Source of the DNA: Gracilariopsis chorda
Taxonomy: Eukaryota; Rhodophyta; Florideophyceae; Gracilariales; Gracilariaceae
Length of the DNA stretch: 64,000 nt
Direction: 5' to 3'
Assembly: GCA_003194525.1 (NCBI GenBank)
Contig: NBIV01000003.1
Coordinates: 744,001 to 808,000 of the forward strand
Positions 32,915 to 42,197 of the stretch are shown piece after piece. The translations under genes were made by a program, and so were the position numbers. Under the pieces are notes generated by a model. The model saw only the letters and a program-made list of their open reading frames with translations. It was not told where the DNA came from and searched no databases. The first letter of the stretch is position 1. Each line of letters begins with the position of its first letter.

Positions 32915-33929
32915 GAGACGGTGACGCAGGGGGCCAAAAAGTTGTAATAATAAAAGCCAAAAGGGTGCTCTTCGTAGCTAAAAGCCCCAAAACAAGTTGA
33001 AAACAGTGGGATCAAAAGAACTAAACCCACTCGATGAAATAAAACAACACTAGGGAGAGCAAGAGGCTCAATCCCCAAATAAAACTTCTTAACTTCTTGT
33101 TGAAACGGCGCGCAACCCAAGAATTATGTCAAGGATCACTAAGGGTCAGACCCTCGGCTTCCGATCAGACACTCCGGATGTGAAGTGGATTCTGCAGCCT
33201 ACCTACCTCTGCACTAACCAGAAGCAGGCGCATACAATCCTTACAGGGCTTCCAGAGGAGAGCTACTAACAGCGGGATATGCTTTCACTCTATACCCAAG
33301 CTGGCCCTTTGCAGGAAAGGTTGCACGGCACGTCGCCTGCGGATAGCTTCCCGTCAAGTACTTCCGTCCGGAAATCACCAGGTCTTTCGACCGACACCGT
33401 TATCCGAGCAAAGCTCCGGTGGGGCTCACAGACGACAGAAACACCTTTTGGTACACACTACCCGTCTCCCGTCCACGCCTAAGGCGCTTCAACCGGTCTT
33501 AGCGACGGTACTTCCCCACCCTATTGGACAACTAGCGGCATACGCCTCACTGGTTGTTGATGATAGTTGAAGTGGCTGAAGGTTGATAGGGGGTGGGGCT
33601 TAGATGTTGGTCGATTGTTGAGGTGAGTTCAGACCGAAGTCCGAAGCTCAGAACCTCTTTTTATAGTGTTTAGAGGCACTAAAAACGAGCTAAATACGCA
33701 TTTCTACTTGCTAGTTACTCATGTGTGCGTCTAGGTTACTCCATTGGCTTCTAGAGACCTCTGGAGCTGCACACTAACCAATAATAAAGTGACAATTTGC
33801 GCCAGCATCACTAAAATACTGTAGTCTTTGCTGGGCCAACAAAGCGTGCAATGTGCTAGACACTACTGGAACATTCTACACGTGTGTTCCAGCAATGTCT
33901 GGCACATTCCGCAACATTAGCGACCGACA
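32900..33929 (-). repeat. gypsy E 5' LTR
   Basis: Same 1030 bp as the 3' LTR. It contains the promoter and, at its inner edge, the start codon of the polyprotein. No TGG-type primer-binding site follows it; the sequence reads straight on as TGTTACTCTCGAGG. Confidence 0.95.
33656..33668 (-). promoter_or_regulatory. TATA box in gypsy E 5' LTR
   Basis: The minus strand reads CACTATAAAAAGAGG here, a good TATA element. It lies about 740 bp upstream of the start codon, so the transcript would have a leader of roughly 0.7 kb within the LTR. The same box occurs at about 28009-28021 in the 3' LTR. Confidence 0.55.
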
Positions 33930-33934
33930 TAAGG
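33930..33934. repeat. right target duplication of gypsy E
   Basis: TAAGG, identical to 27248-27252. Confidence 0.9.
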
Positions 33935-34046
33935 TTAGCTCTTTTCCGCGAAATTCGTGAAATGCATTACACGTGGTACTCCTAGCTTTACTCACGCGAC
34001 TTCCGTAACGACGCACTATTCAGCATTATTCGTGAAGTCTTCGCTA

Positions 34047-34132
34047 GAGAATTCTGCATACTAAATTTCAGTGTAATGATTTTGGCAGAATTCTGCTTCG
34101 CACTCTGCAGAATTCTGAATGCGTATGCTCAC
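34047..34132. repeat. right terminal and sub-terminal repeats of Harbinger
   Basis: CAGAATTCTG motifs at 34047-34056 (first base differs), 34086-34095 and 34108-34117, that is 76, 37 and 15 bp from the right end, mirroring the left end. The inverted terminus GTGAGCATACGC ends at 34132 and TATTA follows. Confidence 0.7.
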
Positions 34133-34145
34133 TATTAGGTTAGTT

Positions 34146-36074
34146 TTATGTTTCTTCGTGTGGTATCCCTATAACCTTTACCGTTTCTGTCCCGCCGTCC
34201 TCATCAGATTGTGGCGCAACACCCTTGTCTTCTTCTGTGCCCCACTGAATCCCCCTCGAAAACAAGCTTGCAGTGTTTACTGCTGCAATAGCATCCATCT
34301 CCGGATGCTTGGCTATGCTTCGAAAAGCCTTCGCATTTATAAAGTGTGTGCCGAGTACTACATATGGCATGCAGTTGTCGATGTGCGCATGGCGAGGAAG
34401 TGAAGTGGTGGAATACGGATTTGATGGTACAGACTCAAAATGAAGGACTTTTGCGTTGTGCTCAAACATTTGCTCCTTCAGCCCTGATGATTCAAAGTCT
34501 GCTGCAACAAGAACTGCGTACACACCCCCTTCATCCTTGGATATCTCCCTCACTCTTTCAAAGCGGCAAAATTTTGGCGCATGCAGCACGTCGATAGTAT
34601 CCGGGATTCTTCGTTCGTCAGCAAATCGAAAGAATGAGGATCTTGGTTTACCAGCAATGACAGCTATGTGGGTACACGCTCCGGGTGGAACCGCGGGCTG
34701 CTGTATCGTGATATTGTCTCCTCCCGCCTGACTTGTTGTACGATGTGCGGCTTCTTCTTCGGCACTTTGTTGCGCTGCCTGTTTGTCACGTTCGTATCCG
34801 AGCATGTCGGATAGAGAACTTCCTACTGGAGTGTCAATCGTCATTCCACCTTCCACTGGGGATGTACACAAGACCACACCTTCAAAGGATTCGGATGCTC
34901 CGTCCGCAAAAGTGATATCGTATTCGTTCGTTCGCTCGTTGTAGATGATTGCAGTGACTGTAGTGTTGAGTTTGACGTGCACGGGCATGGTTGCTTTTGC
35001 TGCATCGACCAAAGCTGCGCACAATGTAGCGTTATCCGGAGAAATTGTGCAAAGGCGGTCTCTGGCATCATTGTTGACGGGATCGGAATCCAATAAGGAG
35101 AACTGCAGAGCTAGGGCGTTCACATGGTTGATATCGGCGCCCAAACTCTGTTGAACAAGCACGGGCTCGATATGTCGGTGGACGTATTCGTGGTCGTATT
35201 TGAATTGATTCACGAAGTCCATTGCAGTACTACGAAGGTATGAATCCAGTTCGGCTCGCCGAACCAAGGTGCCTACAGAGATGGAGCAGGTAGCCACATT
35301 TCTAGTATTCATCTTTGAAAGATGCTTGACGAAGCCGGTGGTGCTCCCGCGCACAATGGCCGGAGTGATGCCGTACTTGATCAGCAGCGGGGCTGTGGTT
35401 CCCCAAAATGAGTAGTTGTGCTGCCACATAGCAACGAGTCTCTGCGGTGAAAGCACAGTAAGAACAAGAAATGCAATGCACTGTGCAAGCATCGTAGCGC
35501 GATTGATTCTGCCGTGAACTACTGTGCGTAGCTGTTCGATAGAGTAGATGAGGGCAGCCAGAGTGATGGAGCGCCAGATATTGTTGTTGAGAAATCGGTG
35601 AAGAAGGTCGAGTAAGGGCCATCCCGAGTGTCGGAGTGGATATTGATCGTTTTGCCAGTCCCATATGGCGTAGCTCCTAACCAGCGATCCATTCGTGCCC
35701 GTAGACCACGGGCGGTGAATTGTGGCAGCGCCGGCATGGCCTCGCCTAGCAATTGTAGAGCCCGGCAGGGAGATGCGCTTGTTGAAGATTGAAATGGTTG
35801 CTCGTTCGTCATTAACTGTTTGGACGAGATCATTAAGGTACGTTCCGGGAAGAATGGGCAGCGTGCGGTACGCGCCTACCTCTACGCGGGATTCATCCTC
35901 TAGAGCGATGGATCGCAGCGAGTTGCCTCCAAGACGGGGCTGGGTTTCAAGAATTGTGACCTCAAAAACGGTCGTTGAGTCTGACGGCGTTTCATTGTCG
36001 AGCTCCTGGACGAGGGCGAGATCCAAGGTAGTGGCGCAGCCCAGAAGATTGCCGCCGATGACGGCGATTCTCAT
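34146..36074 (-). CDS. prenylcysteine-oxidase-like FAD protein
   Basis: A 642-residue intact frame without visible introns. The N-terminus is a Rossmann FAD/NAD-binding segment that begins at residue 3 (IAVIGGNLLGCATTLDLAL), with the acidic residue closing strand 2 and a GG pair (ILETQPRLGGNS). The middle part has the prenylcysteine-lyase signature region (VHRHIEPVLVQQSLGADINH, about 299-318; SPDNATLCAALVDAAK). The C-terminus ends like that family (AIAAVNTASLFSRGIQW). The family oxidises S-prenylcysteine released from degraded prenylated proteins, giving aldehyde, cysteine and hydrogen peroxide. There are oddities: the middle Gly of GxGxxG is Asn, no signal peptide precedes the Rossmann fold, and hydrophobic stretches lie near 165-210. 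The Harbinger element begins nine bases after the stop. The exact substrate is uncertain. Confidence 0.75.
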   Translation of the reverse strand: MRIAVIGGNLLGCATTLDLALVQELDNETPSDSTTVFEVTILETQPRLGGNSLRSIALEDESRVEVGAYRTLPILPGTYLNDLVQTVNDERATISIFNKRISLPGSTIARRGHAGAATIHRPWSTGTNGSLVRSYAIWDWQNDQYPLRHSGWPLLDLLHRFLNNNIWRSITLAALIYSIEQLRTVVHGRINRATMLAQCIAFLVLTVLSPQRLVAMWQHNYSFWGTTAPLLIKYGITPAIVRGSTTGFVKHLSKMNTRNVATCSISVGTLVRRAELDSYLRSTAMDFVNQFKYDHEYVHRHIEPVLVQQSLGADINHVNALALQFSLLDSDPVNNDARDRLCTISPDNATLCAALVDAAKATMPVHVKLNTTVTAIIYNERTNEYDITFADGASESFEGVVLCTSPVEGGMTIDTPVGSSLSDMLGYERDKQAAQQSAEEEAAHRTTSQAGGDNITIQQPAVPPGACTHIAVIAGKPRSSFFRFADERRIPDTIDVLHAPKFCRFERVREISKDEGGVYAVLVAADFESSGLKEQMFEHNAKVLHFESVPSNPYSTTSLPRHAHIDNCMPYVVLGTHFINAKAFRSIAKHPEMDAIAAVNTASLFSRGIQWGTEEDKGVAPQSDEDGGTETVKVIGIPHEET

Positions 36075-36702
36075 GATGCACGACGTGAGCGCGATAGGGG
36101 TGGAGGCTGGTTGGCAGCTACGGGGAGTGAGGAATAGGGGAGCTGAGTGAGTGTAGTAGGCTAGAAGAGGAGAAGGTGGGGGGAGGTGGGCCGGGGGGGT
36201 GCTGCATAAGCTTAGAGGGCCGAATCTTGTGACAACGAATCAGCGGTGAGTGCTGATTGGACGTTGCACTGGGGCGTTGGCTTACAGATGATGCGACGCG
36301 TGTGCTCCTTGGACAGTGGCGCGGTTGGTTACGCGGCTTTGCAAACGCTACAAAAGCGTTAGATATGACGTGTGCCGGCGCGTGAGATAAGTTGCAGATC
36401 TGTTTAGCAGCGCGGGGCGAGTCAGAGCGCGCTTCCAGGCCATGCAAGATACCAGTGCATCTCTGGCTTTCACAAAGATATTTTGCGGCTTGCTCGAGTA
36501 CATACAAAGGTAGTTGGGGAAGTTGCTGCTTTTTTACAGGAGGTTAAGGAAAGGCGCACGGTGACTCATCTCGAAGGCGGTCACAGTCCACCGCGGAGGC
36601 CAGTTAGCATTAACATTTAGGTACAAGCAACACGCAAGCAGAAAACAAAAGCTCAGATTCGCACACACACATACACTCATACACAAGTAGGGCAGACGAA
36701 GG
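36075..36702. other. intergenic region between flavoprotein and F-box genes
   Basis: It holds the likely promoter of the flavoprotein gene and the 3' flank of the F-box gene. G-rich runs lie near 36177-36200. Small frames here look like chance openings. Confidence 0.4.
36254..36262 (-). promoter_or_regulatory. CCAAT-like box upstream of the flavoprotein gene
   Basis: ATTGG on the plus strand (CCAAT on the gene's strand) lies about 182 bp before the ATG. The F-box gene has a CCAAT at almost the same distance. The match is only five bases, so support is weak. Confidence 0.3.
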
Positions 36703-37674
36703 CTACTGGCGATGTATGGCGCTGACGACAAAGTCAGTAAGAAAGGTAGACATGGGCCACAAACCGACAAATCCCGCGCAGCGTACGGCCCGGTTGAGCC
36801 TGACGGCTCGATCAATGCGCCAAATCCAACACGGAGCACTCGACGCTGCAGCTCCCGCGCAGTGCACTGCGCCACTCACGTGGATGAGCCCAACCAGAGC
36901 GCCCCCGGGGAGCTTTGGGGCAGTGGCAACACCGCCCGGCGTACGTGGATGCGACAGTCGGGAGGCGCGGTGTGACGGGGACAGAGCGGGGGGATTAGCG
37001 GGAGGAGCGTCGCTCCAGCGCGCAGCATGGACAGCGACCCAGACACCGTCTAGCGGGGGTGCGTGGCAACCTTGCCAGGGTGGGAACGGTCGCGACTGCA
37101 GATATTGGGTGCCTGAGACGAGCAAGGAAGCGCAGGGTTGTGCGATAGTGATGGCTCGCAACACATGATTGTCAAACAGAAAGTGCTTGAGGAAGCGGGC
37201 CCAGTGGTTGCCGGCAGCAGCTGCGAGGGAGACGGTAGCAGACCCAGAGCGGGCACCAAGGCGGAGGGCATCGCCGTGAGCAACGACGCTGCGGGAGAAT
37301 GCAGCTCGACGAAAGGAGACGGATCGCCACACTGAGGGGTTGGCGTCGATTACGCGACACCACTGGGTGCTGACGGTGCGCAATTGTGCGAGAAGGGAGG
37401 CATCGTCGATGAATCGGAAAATGGTGACGAGCACCTCGTCGGGAAGCGAAGATGTTGGGGATGGGTGGGGTGGGTGAGGTGGGCCTGGTCCGGCGACATG
37501 GTAGCGCGTTTGGGCGATGGGAGGGCGGTGACGGGCGCGCTTGGTGGGGGGTGGCAGCGGAAGGGGAGATGGGCGGGGGGAGGGACGAGGGTGGAGACGG
37601 AGGGGAGGCTTGGTAGGGAGGGGTTGTCGGTGGGGACGGGCGGTACGGGCGGCGAGAAGCGAAGTGCCGGGCAT
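36703..37674 (-). CDS. F-box protein
   Basis: A 323-residue frame. Residues 1-75 are rich in Pro, Arg and Ser. Residues about 76-121 form an F-box: SLPDEVLVTIFRFIDDASLL, then VSTQWCRVIDANPSVW. F-box proteins join target proteins to the SKP1-cullin ubiquitin ligase. After the F-box a short segment (WARFLKHFLFDNH) is typical of such proteins, but no WD40, LRR or Kelch repeats are visible, so the target-binding part is not identified. The last ~100 residues are rich in Ala, Pro and Ser, so the true C-terminus could differ if there is an unseen intron. A G-rich tract lies directly before the start. Confidence 0.7.
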   Translation of the reverse strand: MPGTSLLAARTARPHRQPLPTKPPLRLHPRPSPRPSPLPLPPPTKRARHRPPIAQTRYHVAGPGPPHPPHPSPTSSLPDEVLVTIFRFIDDASLLAQLRTVSTQWCRVIDANPSVWRSVSFRRAAFSRSVVAHGDALRLGARSGSATVSLAAAAGNHWARFLKHFLFDNHVLRAITIAQPCASLLVSGTQYLQSRPFPPWQGCHAPPLDGVWVAVHAARWSDAPPANPPALSPSHRASRLSHPRTPGGVATAPKLPGGALVGLIHVSGAVHCAGAAASSAPCWIWRIDRAVRLNRAVRCAGFVGLWPMSTFLTDFVVSAIHRQ

Positions 37675-37690
37675 GGTAGAGGGAGGTTAT

Positions 37691-37757
37691 GGGTTGGGGT
37701 GGGGGTGGGGGTGGGGAAGACGGGGGCGAGGAGGGGGAGGGGGAGGGGGAGTGGGGA
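37691..37757 (+). other. G-rich tract able to form G-quadruplexes
   Basis: Many runs of four to five G on the plus strand, ending 17 bp upstream of the F-box start codon. The G-rich strand is the template strand of that gene, so the mRNA leader would be C-rich. Confidence 0.6.
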
Positions 37758-37847
37758 GCGTAGTGCACAGGGGACGGCGGTTGTTGATGCACGATATATG
37801 AGAGCTGGAGAGGCGGAAGCGGCACTCGCACGCGGCGTACGGCGCGC

Positions 37848-37856
37848 CCATTGGCT
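37848..37856 (-). promoter_or_regulatory. CCAAT-like box upstream of the F-box gene
   Basis: ATTGG on the plus strand in GCCCATTGGCTGCG, about 176 bp before the ATG. The spacing is close to that at the flavoprotein gene. Confidence 0.3.
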
Positions 37857-38234
37857 GCGTGCAGATATTCACGTCCAATCGACGCGCGCGCCGGGGTGGC
37901 GGCGGATAGCGCGCCACGTGCGCACCAGCGCGTGAAGCGCTGACAGAGATGCGGTGCAAGTTGAAGTGCTTTCTTGACATGCGACATGTCTGTCATGTTG
38001 TCTTCTGGATGGCATGCAAAAGCACCTTGCGTTTAAAACTTCGCAAAAAGGTTGGGCGCATCTGCAACTGGCGCACATGGTTGACGACCTGACAAAACAA
38101 ATTACGAAGGCATACATCTCATTAATTGAGAAGCCAAAACCAAAACAAAAAATGTTCTCCCGCTACAGTTGGCACTCCGAACCGCGCCCACCATAAAACA
38201 GGACGCACCGCCAATCGCGGACCACCCCCACCTC

Positions 38235-39773
38235 CTACATCGCCTTGCGGCAAACATCCATCCCTTCCGTCCCACCACCACCACCACCGCGTCGACGCAC
38301 CACTCCCCGTTGCACTTGCATTCCGCCATACATCCCGTTCGTCCCAACTCCACCGACCCCACTCGCGCGTCCTCCACGGTGCGCCTCACTCACGCGGCCG
38401 TGCGTCGTCCTCGTCGTCTCGCACTGACCAACCCCACAGTTCATCTCCGAGTAGTACCCGTTGTCTGTCATCACCTCACATTTCCCTCGACGCATGTTGC
38501 CCTTATCTTCCATCATTCCTTTCCGCTCATTCATCTTCATTCCATTCCCACCACTCCCACCGTGCATGAACATCTGGTTCGCGATACGCACCGGCGAGTT
38601 CCTGAAACCCACTTCCACCCCGCCTTTCACCGTACCGTGCCCATTGCCGTCGTATCCGCCCGTGCGGTCTTGCATCCCCGTCAGTTCCTTCAATTTCGCT
38701 TTGTAATCCTCTTCCGTCACGAACAGCCTCCGATCCAGATACTTGAGCAACTGCAATTCCAGACGGTTCATCTCTCGAACAGTCGGGATACCGCCCACCT
38801 TCGCATAGTGTGCATTCGCAAAACACTGGTCATCCAGATTCTTGCAAGCCAAAGTCAAAGCCGTGATGAGTAGTCGATGCATGTTGAACATCGTCACAAT
38901 AAGACGAGCTTCGTTCCGTGCAACACGCTCCAGGTAGATGAGCATAACTACGAATGCCGCTGGGCTGCAGTGTGTATACGTTACAAGCCGCTTCAAGTAT
39001 TCTTTTGTGGGAATCTCCGGCTTTACCACGCTGAAAAACACGCTTTCTGGTTCAGAGTAAACCGGAAGTGCGAATTTGCCTTCATTCCGATTGGCGCGCC
39101 CATCCAGGTCCCGAGCGGCGTTCTCTATAAACTGTTCCTTGCTCATACTTCCGAGGAAACGCCCGATGTGTGCTGTGTGAGCGTTGCGAGCTGCTTTTAC
39201 GGCGGGAGGCCGTACCATACCCATTTGGGGAGCGTGCGCCGTGGGCTGGGGGTAGGAAACGTGCGAATGCATGTTCACCTTGGGCATCACCTGCATTTGC
39301 GCCGCGTAAGGTATCACATTGGCGCCAAGCTGCGATGGCGCCACCGCTCGGGCGTGGTTCATTGGCTCATTGTGTGGGCGAGAGAGGCCAACTAAAGACG
39401 GTTCGGGGAACGCAAACGCGCCGGAAGAAGGCGGTGGTGGTGGCGGGGGAGCCGGCGGTGGAGCCGGAATCCGATTTCCCTGAGAAGCTTGTGGGTATAT
39501 GATGAATGGCGTCTCATTCGGAGCTGCTCGGATAAGGGGCGGCTGGGCAGGCTGGTTGGCGTGAGTGTGATGGTTGGAGAGATTGGGGGCGGCGACATGG
39601 TGTGGGTAATGGAACACACGGTGCGGAGCAGGCGGTCTCGGTACAACTTGGTGGTGAGCAGGAGGAGGAGGAGGAGGAGGGTCTTGACTTGGAAGTTGGC
39701 GGTCGTTGTAAGGGTAACGAATGCAAGACGTGGGCTGTCTTGAGTACGAGTCCGGTTGGTTATTGTAGTCCAT
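38235..39773 (-). CDS. PHO80-type (P/U-type) cyclin
   Basis: A 512-residue intact frame. Residues 1-200 are a Pro/His/Asn/Gln-rich tail with two polyproline runs (32-38 and 105-115). The cyclin box spans about 245-352 and shows the PHO80-class signature: SPAAFVVMLIYLERV, MFNMHRLLITALTLACKNLD, YAKVGGIPTVREMNRLELQL. The class binds and activates PHO85/CDK5-like kinases, often in nutrient or polarity signalling. The Gly/Arg-rich C-terminal region (about 370-512) is low complexity. Polyproline and Gly-rich ends are unusual for these otherwise small cyclins. It lies upstream of the F-box gene on the same strand with about 560 bp between. Confidence 0.88.
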   Translation of the reverse strand: MDYNNQPDSYSRQPTSCIRYPYNDRQLPSQDPPPPPPPAHHQVVPRPPAPHRVFHYPHHVAAPNLSNHHTHANQPAQPPLIRAAPNETPFIIYPQASQGNRIPAPPPAPPPPPPPSSGAFAFPEPSLVGLSRPHNEPMNHARAVAPSQLGANVIPYAAQMQVMPKVNMHSHVSYPQPTAHAPQMGMVRPPAVKAARNAHTAHIGRFLGSMSKEQFIENAARDLDGRANRNEGKFALPVYSEPESVFFSVVKPEIPTKEYLKRLVTYTHCSPAAFVVMLIYLERVARNEARLIVTMFNMHRLLITALTLACKNLDDQCFANAHYAKVGGIPTVREMNRLELQLLKYLDRRLFVTEEDYKAKLKELTGMQDRTGGYDGNGHGTVKGGVEVGFRNSPVRIANQMFMHGGSGGNGMKMNERKGMMEDKGNMRRGKCEVMTDNGYYSEMNCGVGQCETTRTTHGRVSEAHRGGRASGVGGVGTNGMYGGMQVQRGVVRRRGGGGGGTEGMDVCRKAM

Positions 39774-40380
39774 CGGGAATTATGGGATGTTCTCTTTTAC
39801 TAGACGGTGGTGGTACAGGCTGGACGTGCTTGATTTTTAGCGGACGACGCATGGAGCGGGCGGGTGCGTTGTTCGATGTAACGAGTGCGACACTTTCAAT
39901 CGAGAATACCGAGTACTAGACACAAACGCTTTCCTTGGGTGCTAGTGCCATTTTTGCTAAGTGGTCGCAGCTGCGTAGTACGCAGCCGCAGGTCTATTAT
40001 ATACCGCAGCAATACACGTGCAACGTCAATTTTATGTATATTTTAACAATCAACCGACCAATAAGATGGTGTTTCTTAAGCTCTCGCGATGGTAGATACC
40101 CCCTCATAGCGTGCAAGAAAGCATAAAGTTACCCCTAAGTACAGCTATGACGCTAAGGGGGGCACTGAACGAAGACAGTGTCCTTGTCAGTCAATAAGAT
40201 GAGGTCAAGTGGAGCTGTTTACAACCATTCACGCTGCCGCACTGAGCTAGAGTTTGTAAGTCGCACGTGCCCTGTGGTGAGGCTGGCTGCATAATGTGAC
40301 CTCCATTTCTTTAAGAACGCTACCTTAACCTCTATTCGCTTCAAGATTCTGCTTTCGGAAGCGGAGCAAGACGATTGGTA

Positions 40381-40399
40381 AGGGTTAGCGACTAACCTT
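40381..40399. repeat. small inverted repeat, GGTTAG type, copy 1
   Basis: AGGGTTAGCGACTAACCTT can fold into an 8-bp stem. A related stem occurs at 40888-40910. Confidence 0.45.
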
Positions 40400-40887
40400 A
40401 TCGCAGGTGCAGAGGGTAGATTCTTACTTCTGGTATGTCTGATGCTGATCCTTACCAGTGTTCCAAGTGAAGAGTAAGTATACACGAAGGGTAGATAAAA
40501 AAACTAGTCGTTCCTACACGTGTATACGCCGATCGGCTTCCAGAGGAATACGGATAACAATAGCCCTTACCTGTTACGAAAGTGTCATTTCCCGATACCC
40601 CTCTTGCCCTTCGCAAACTTTGGGCTCAGAAGACAACGCAATCTACCGTCAAATAGGTTCATATTGCCAAATCAGCAGAAACGCTAGCGTTAGACAGAGC
40701 TCCGAGCGCTTTCACGGACTTCACGTCCGCTGTCGTTTCTACGCCAAATAGCTTTTCCACAACAAAACGAGGTTTATGATACTTAATAGACAGCACTATA
40801 TACCCAAATCCTCAGGGTTTAGATAGTATCTTACTACAATGGTGAGTGTGTACATACGCAAACGTCCCACAACAATGTAGAACTCTT

Positions 40888-40910
40888 AAAGGGTTAGACC
40901 GCTAACCTTT
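40888..40910. repeat. small inverted repeat, GGTTAG type, copy 2
   Basis: AAAGGGTTAG, a four-base loop, then CTAACCTTT. It is about 500 bp from copy 1. Confidence 0.45.
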
Positions 40911-42000
40911 ACCCGCGTCCTTGGCCGCAGCAAGAGGGGACAGGTATCGCATTCGTGTCAGAACATACTTGTTCGATTATGTCAATACCCACATGCTTCG
41001 ACCATGCTGGTGCTCGTCTTTATAGCGAAACGAATGCACACAAGCTTTCGTAACCAACGGTGAGAAATCCTGGCGAAATTGCAGGCTGCCATAACTCTGC
41101 TGTAACGTTGCAACGTATCGCTGGTTACCGTTTACCAAACAAATATTAACAATTGGTAATAAGCATTCTCTACAGCTGTAGATATTGTCCACAGTGACTC
41201 GGTGTTGTCAAGGGGATTGCTAACCGTAAACCCTCCTATTCGGAAGTTTCTCCGACCAAGGGTACAGAACATCGAACGGCTTACATCGGCCTAGAATTTT
41301 TAACATTCAAAGTTTTTCAGGATGACGAACTTGCGAATTCTCCCATTAACAACATGGCTTGTCCTCTACCTAATTCCTTAACATGTTCGTCTCAAACCAT
41401 AACTTGCGACCACATGCTTCAACTCCTGATAAGAGTAATCCTTAAGACCAAGGGCTACTGCCTAAGAGTAGCTTTTCTCGTGTAATAACACGAAGTGGCC
41501 TTGAGCTCTTGTGTACATGCCTATCTGTTCACAAGTATCCTCCCTCACGTTCTTATGGGCAAAAAGTTACACGGGTAGAATAGTCTCTGGTAGCATAGTA
41601 CCAGCTCTTATTAGAATTATTGGGTTCCGAAGGGTCAAAAGACGAGCCCTTTATCTACTCTGGCTAGAGTTGTGGCTAGCTCCCTTAACATAAACGTAAA
41701 ATCGTATACAGCTATCTCAACCACCGTTTGAGAGCATCTTCATACTTGGACAACGGAATATGACTGTGATATACCTCATCCTGTCGAAGTCGGTACATCT
41801 GTATCCGGTTGCTTTCCGTAATGAGTCAGCGTTGCTTTGTCGAGTTGGCTTACGTCATCCACCACAGTTCACGTCCTCGGCAACCATGCTGATCTAAAAT
41901 GGCAGGCTTTTGTGTCAGTACAAGGTGCACATGGCCGACTTCAAATGTAGATTCCTACCCTTCCCCAGCAGGGTAACATGGCACACGGAGTGATTTCGAA

Positions 42001-42040
42001 CATGCAAACATGCAAACATGCAAACATGCAAACATGCAAT
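42001..42040. repeat. tandem 8-bp repeat, five copies
   Basis: CATGCAAA repeated four times, then CATGCAAT. The repeat number may vary between individuals. Confidence 0.9.
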
Positions 42041-42197
42041 TTGTTTGATGTTTCATATTAGACAACAATACCACGTTGTATTGTAAAAAGGAATAGATCT
42101 CCGAGAGCAACTGTTGCATAATTACACATTTTTCATCTCTGTTATTTCCAATGATCTTTGGGATACTCTCCGTCAACAGAATTGTGAATCTGGGGGT

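Larger units (their letters stand above)
27253..33929 (-). mobile_element. young Ty3/gypsy retrotransposon (gypsy E)
   Basis: 6677 bp with two 1030-bp LTRs that show no difference in the lines I compared, TG...CA ends and exact TAAGG target duplications. It holds one long gag-protease-RT-RNase H-integrase frame broken once by an extra T in integrase. It inserted into the Harbinger element, upstream of the Myb-like gene. Identical LTRs mean a very recent insertion. Confidence 0.95.
24779..34132 (+). mobile_element. PIF/Harbinger DNA transposon with nested gypsy E
   Basis: The termini are imperfect inverted repeats (GAGAGCTTACGC and, inverted from the right end, GTGAGCATACGC). Each is followed by three CAGAATTCTG-type motifs at matching distances. 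It carries a complete transposase on the plus strand and a Myb/SANT-like gene on the minus strand, the usual two-gene content of this class. Without gypsy E and its duplicated TAAGG the element is about 2.67 kb. It sits immediately after the stop codon of the flavoprotein gene. Confidence 0.85.
39774..42000. other. non-coding, no gene recognised
   Basis: The first ~200 bp are the likely cyclin promoter, with an AT-rich TATTATATA near 39995. Beyond that only short unrelated frames occur. Two small inverted repeats of related sequence are listed separately. It probably contains decayed repeats. Confidence 0.4.

Noticed and set aside
37172-37996. Long frames on both strands around the F-box gene (37172-37996 -, 37384-37935 +)
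   Set aside because: They are GC-skew shadows of the F-box gene and its leader with very biased composition; only the 36703-37674 frame has a domain.
38169-38873. Long plus-strand frames opposite the cyclin gene
   Set aside because: His/Pro/Thr-rich mirror of the cyclin C-terminal low-complexity region; no domain.
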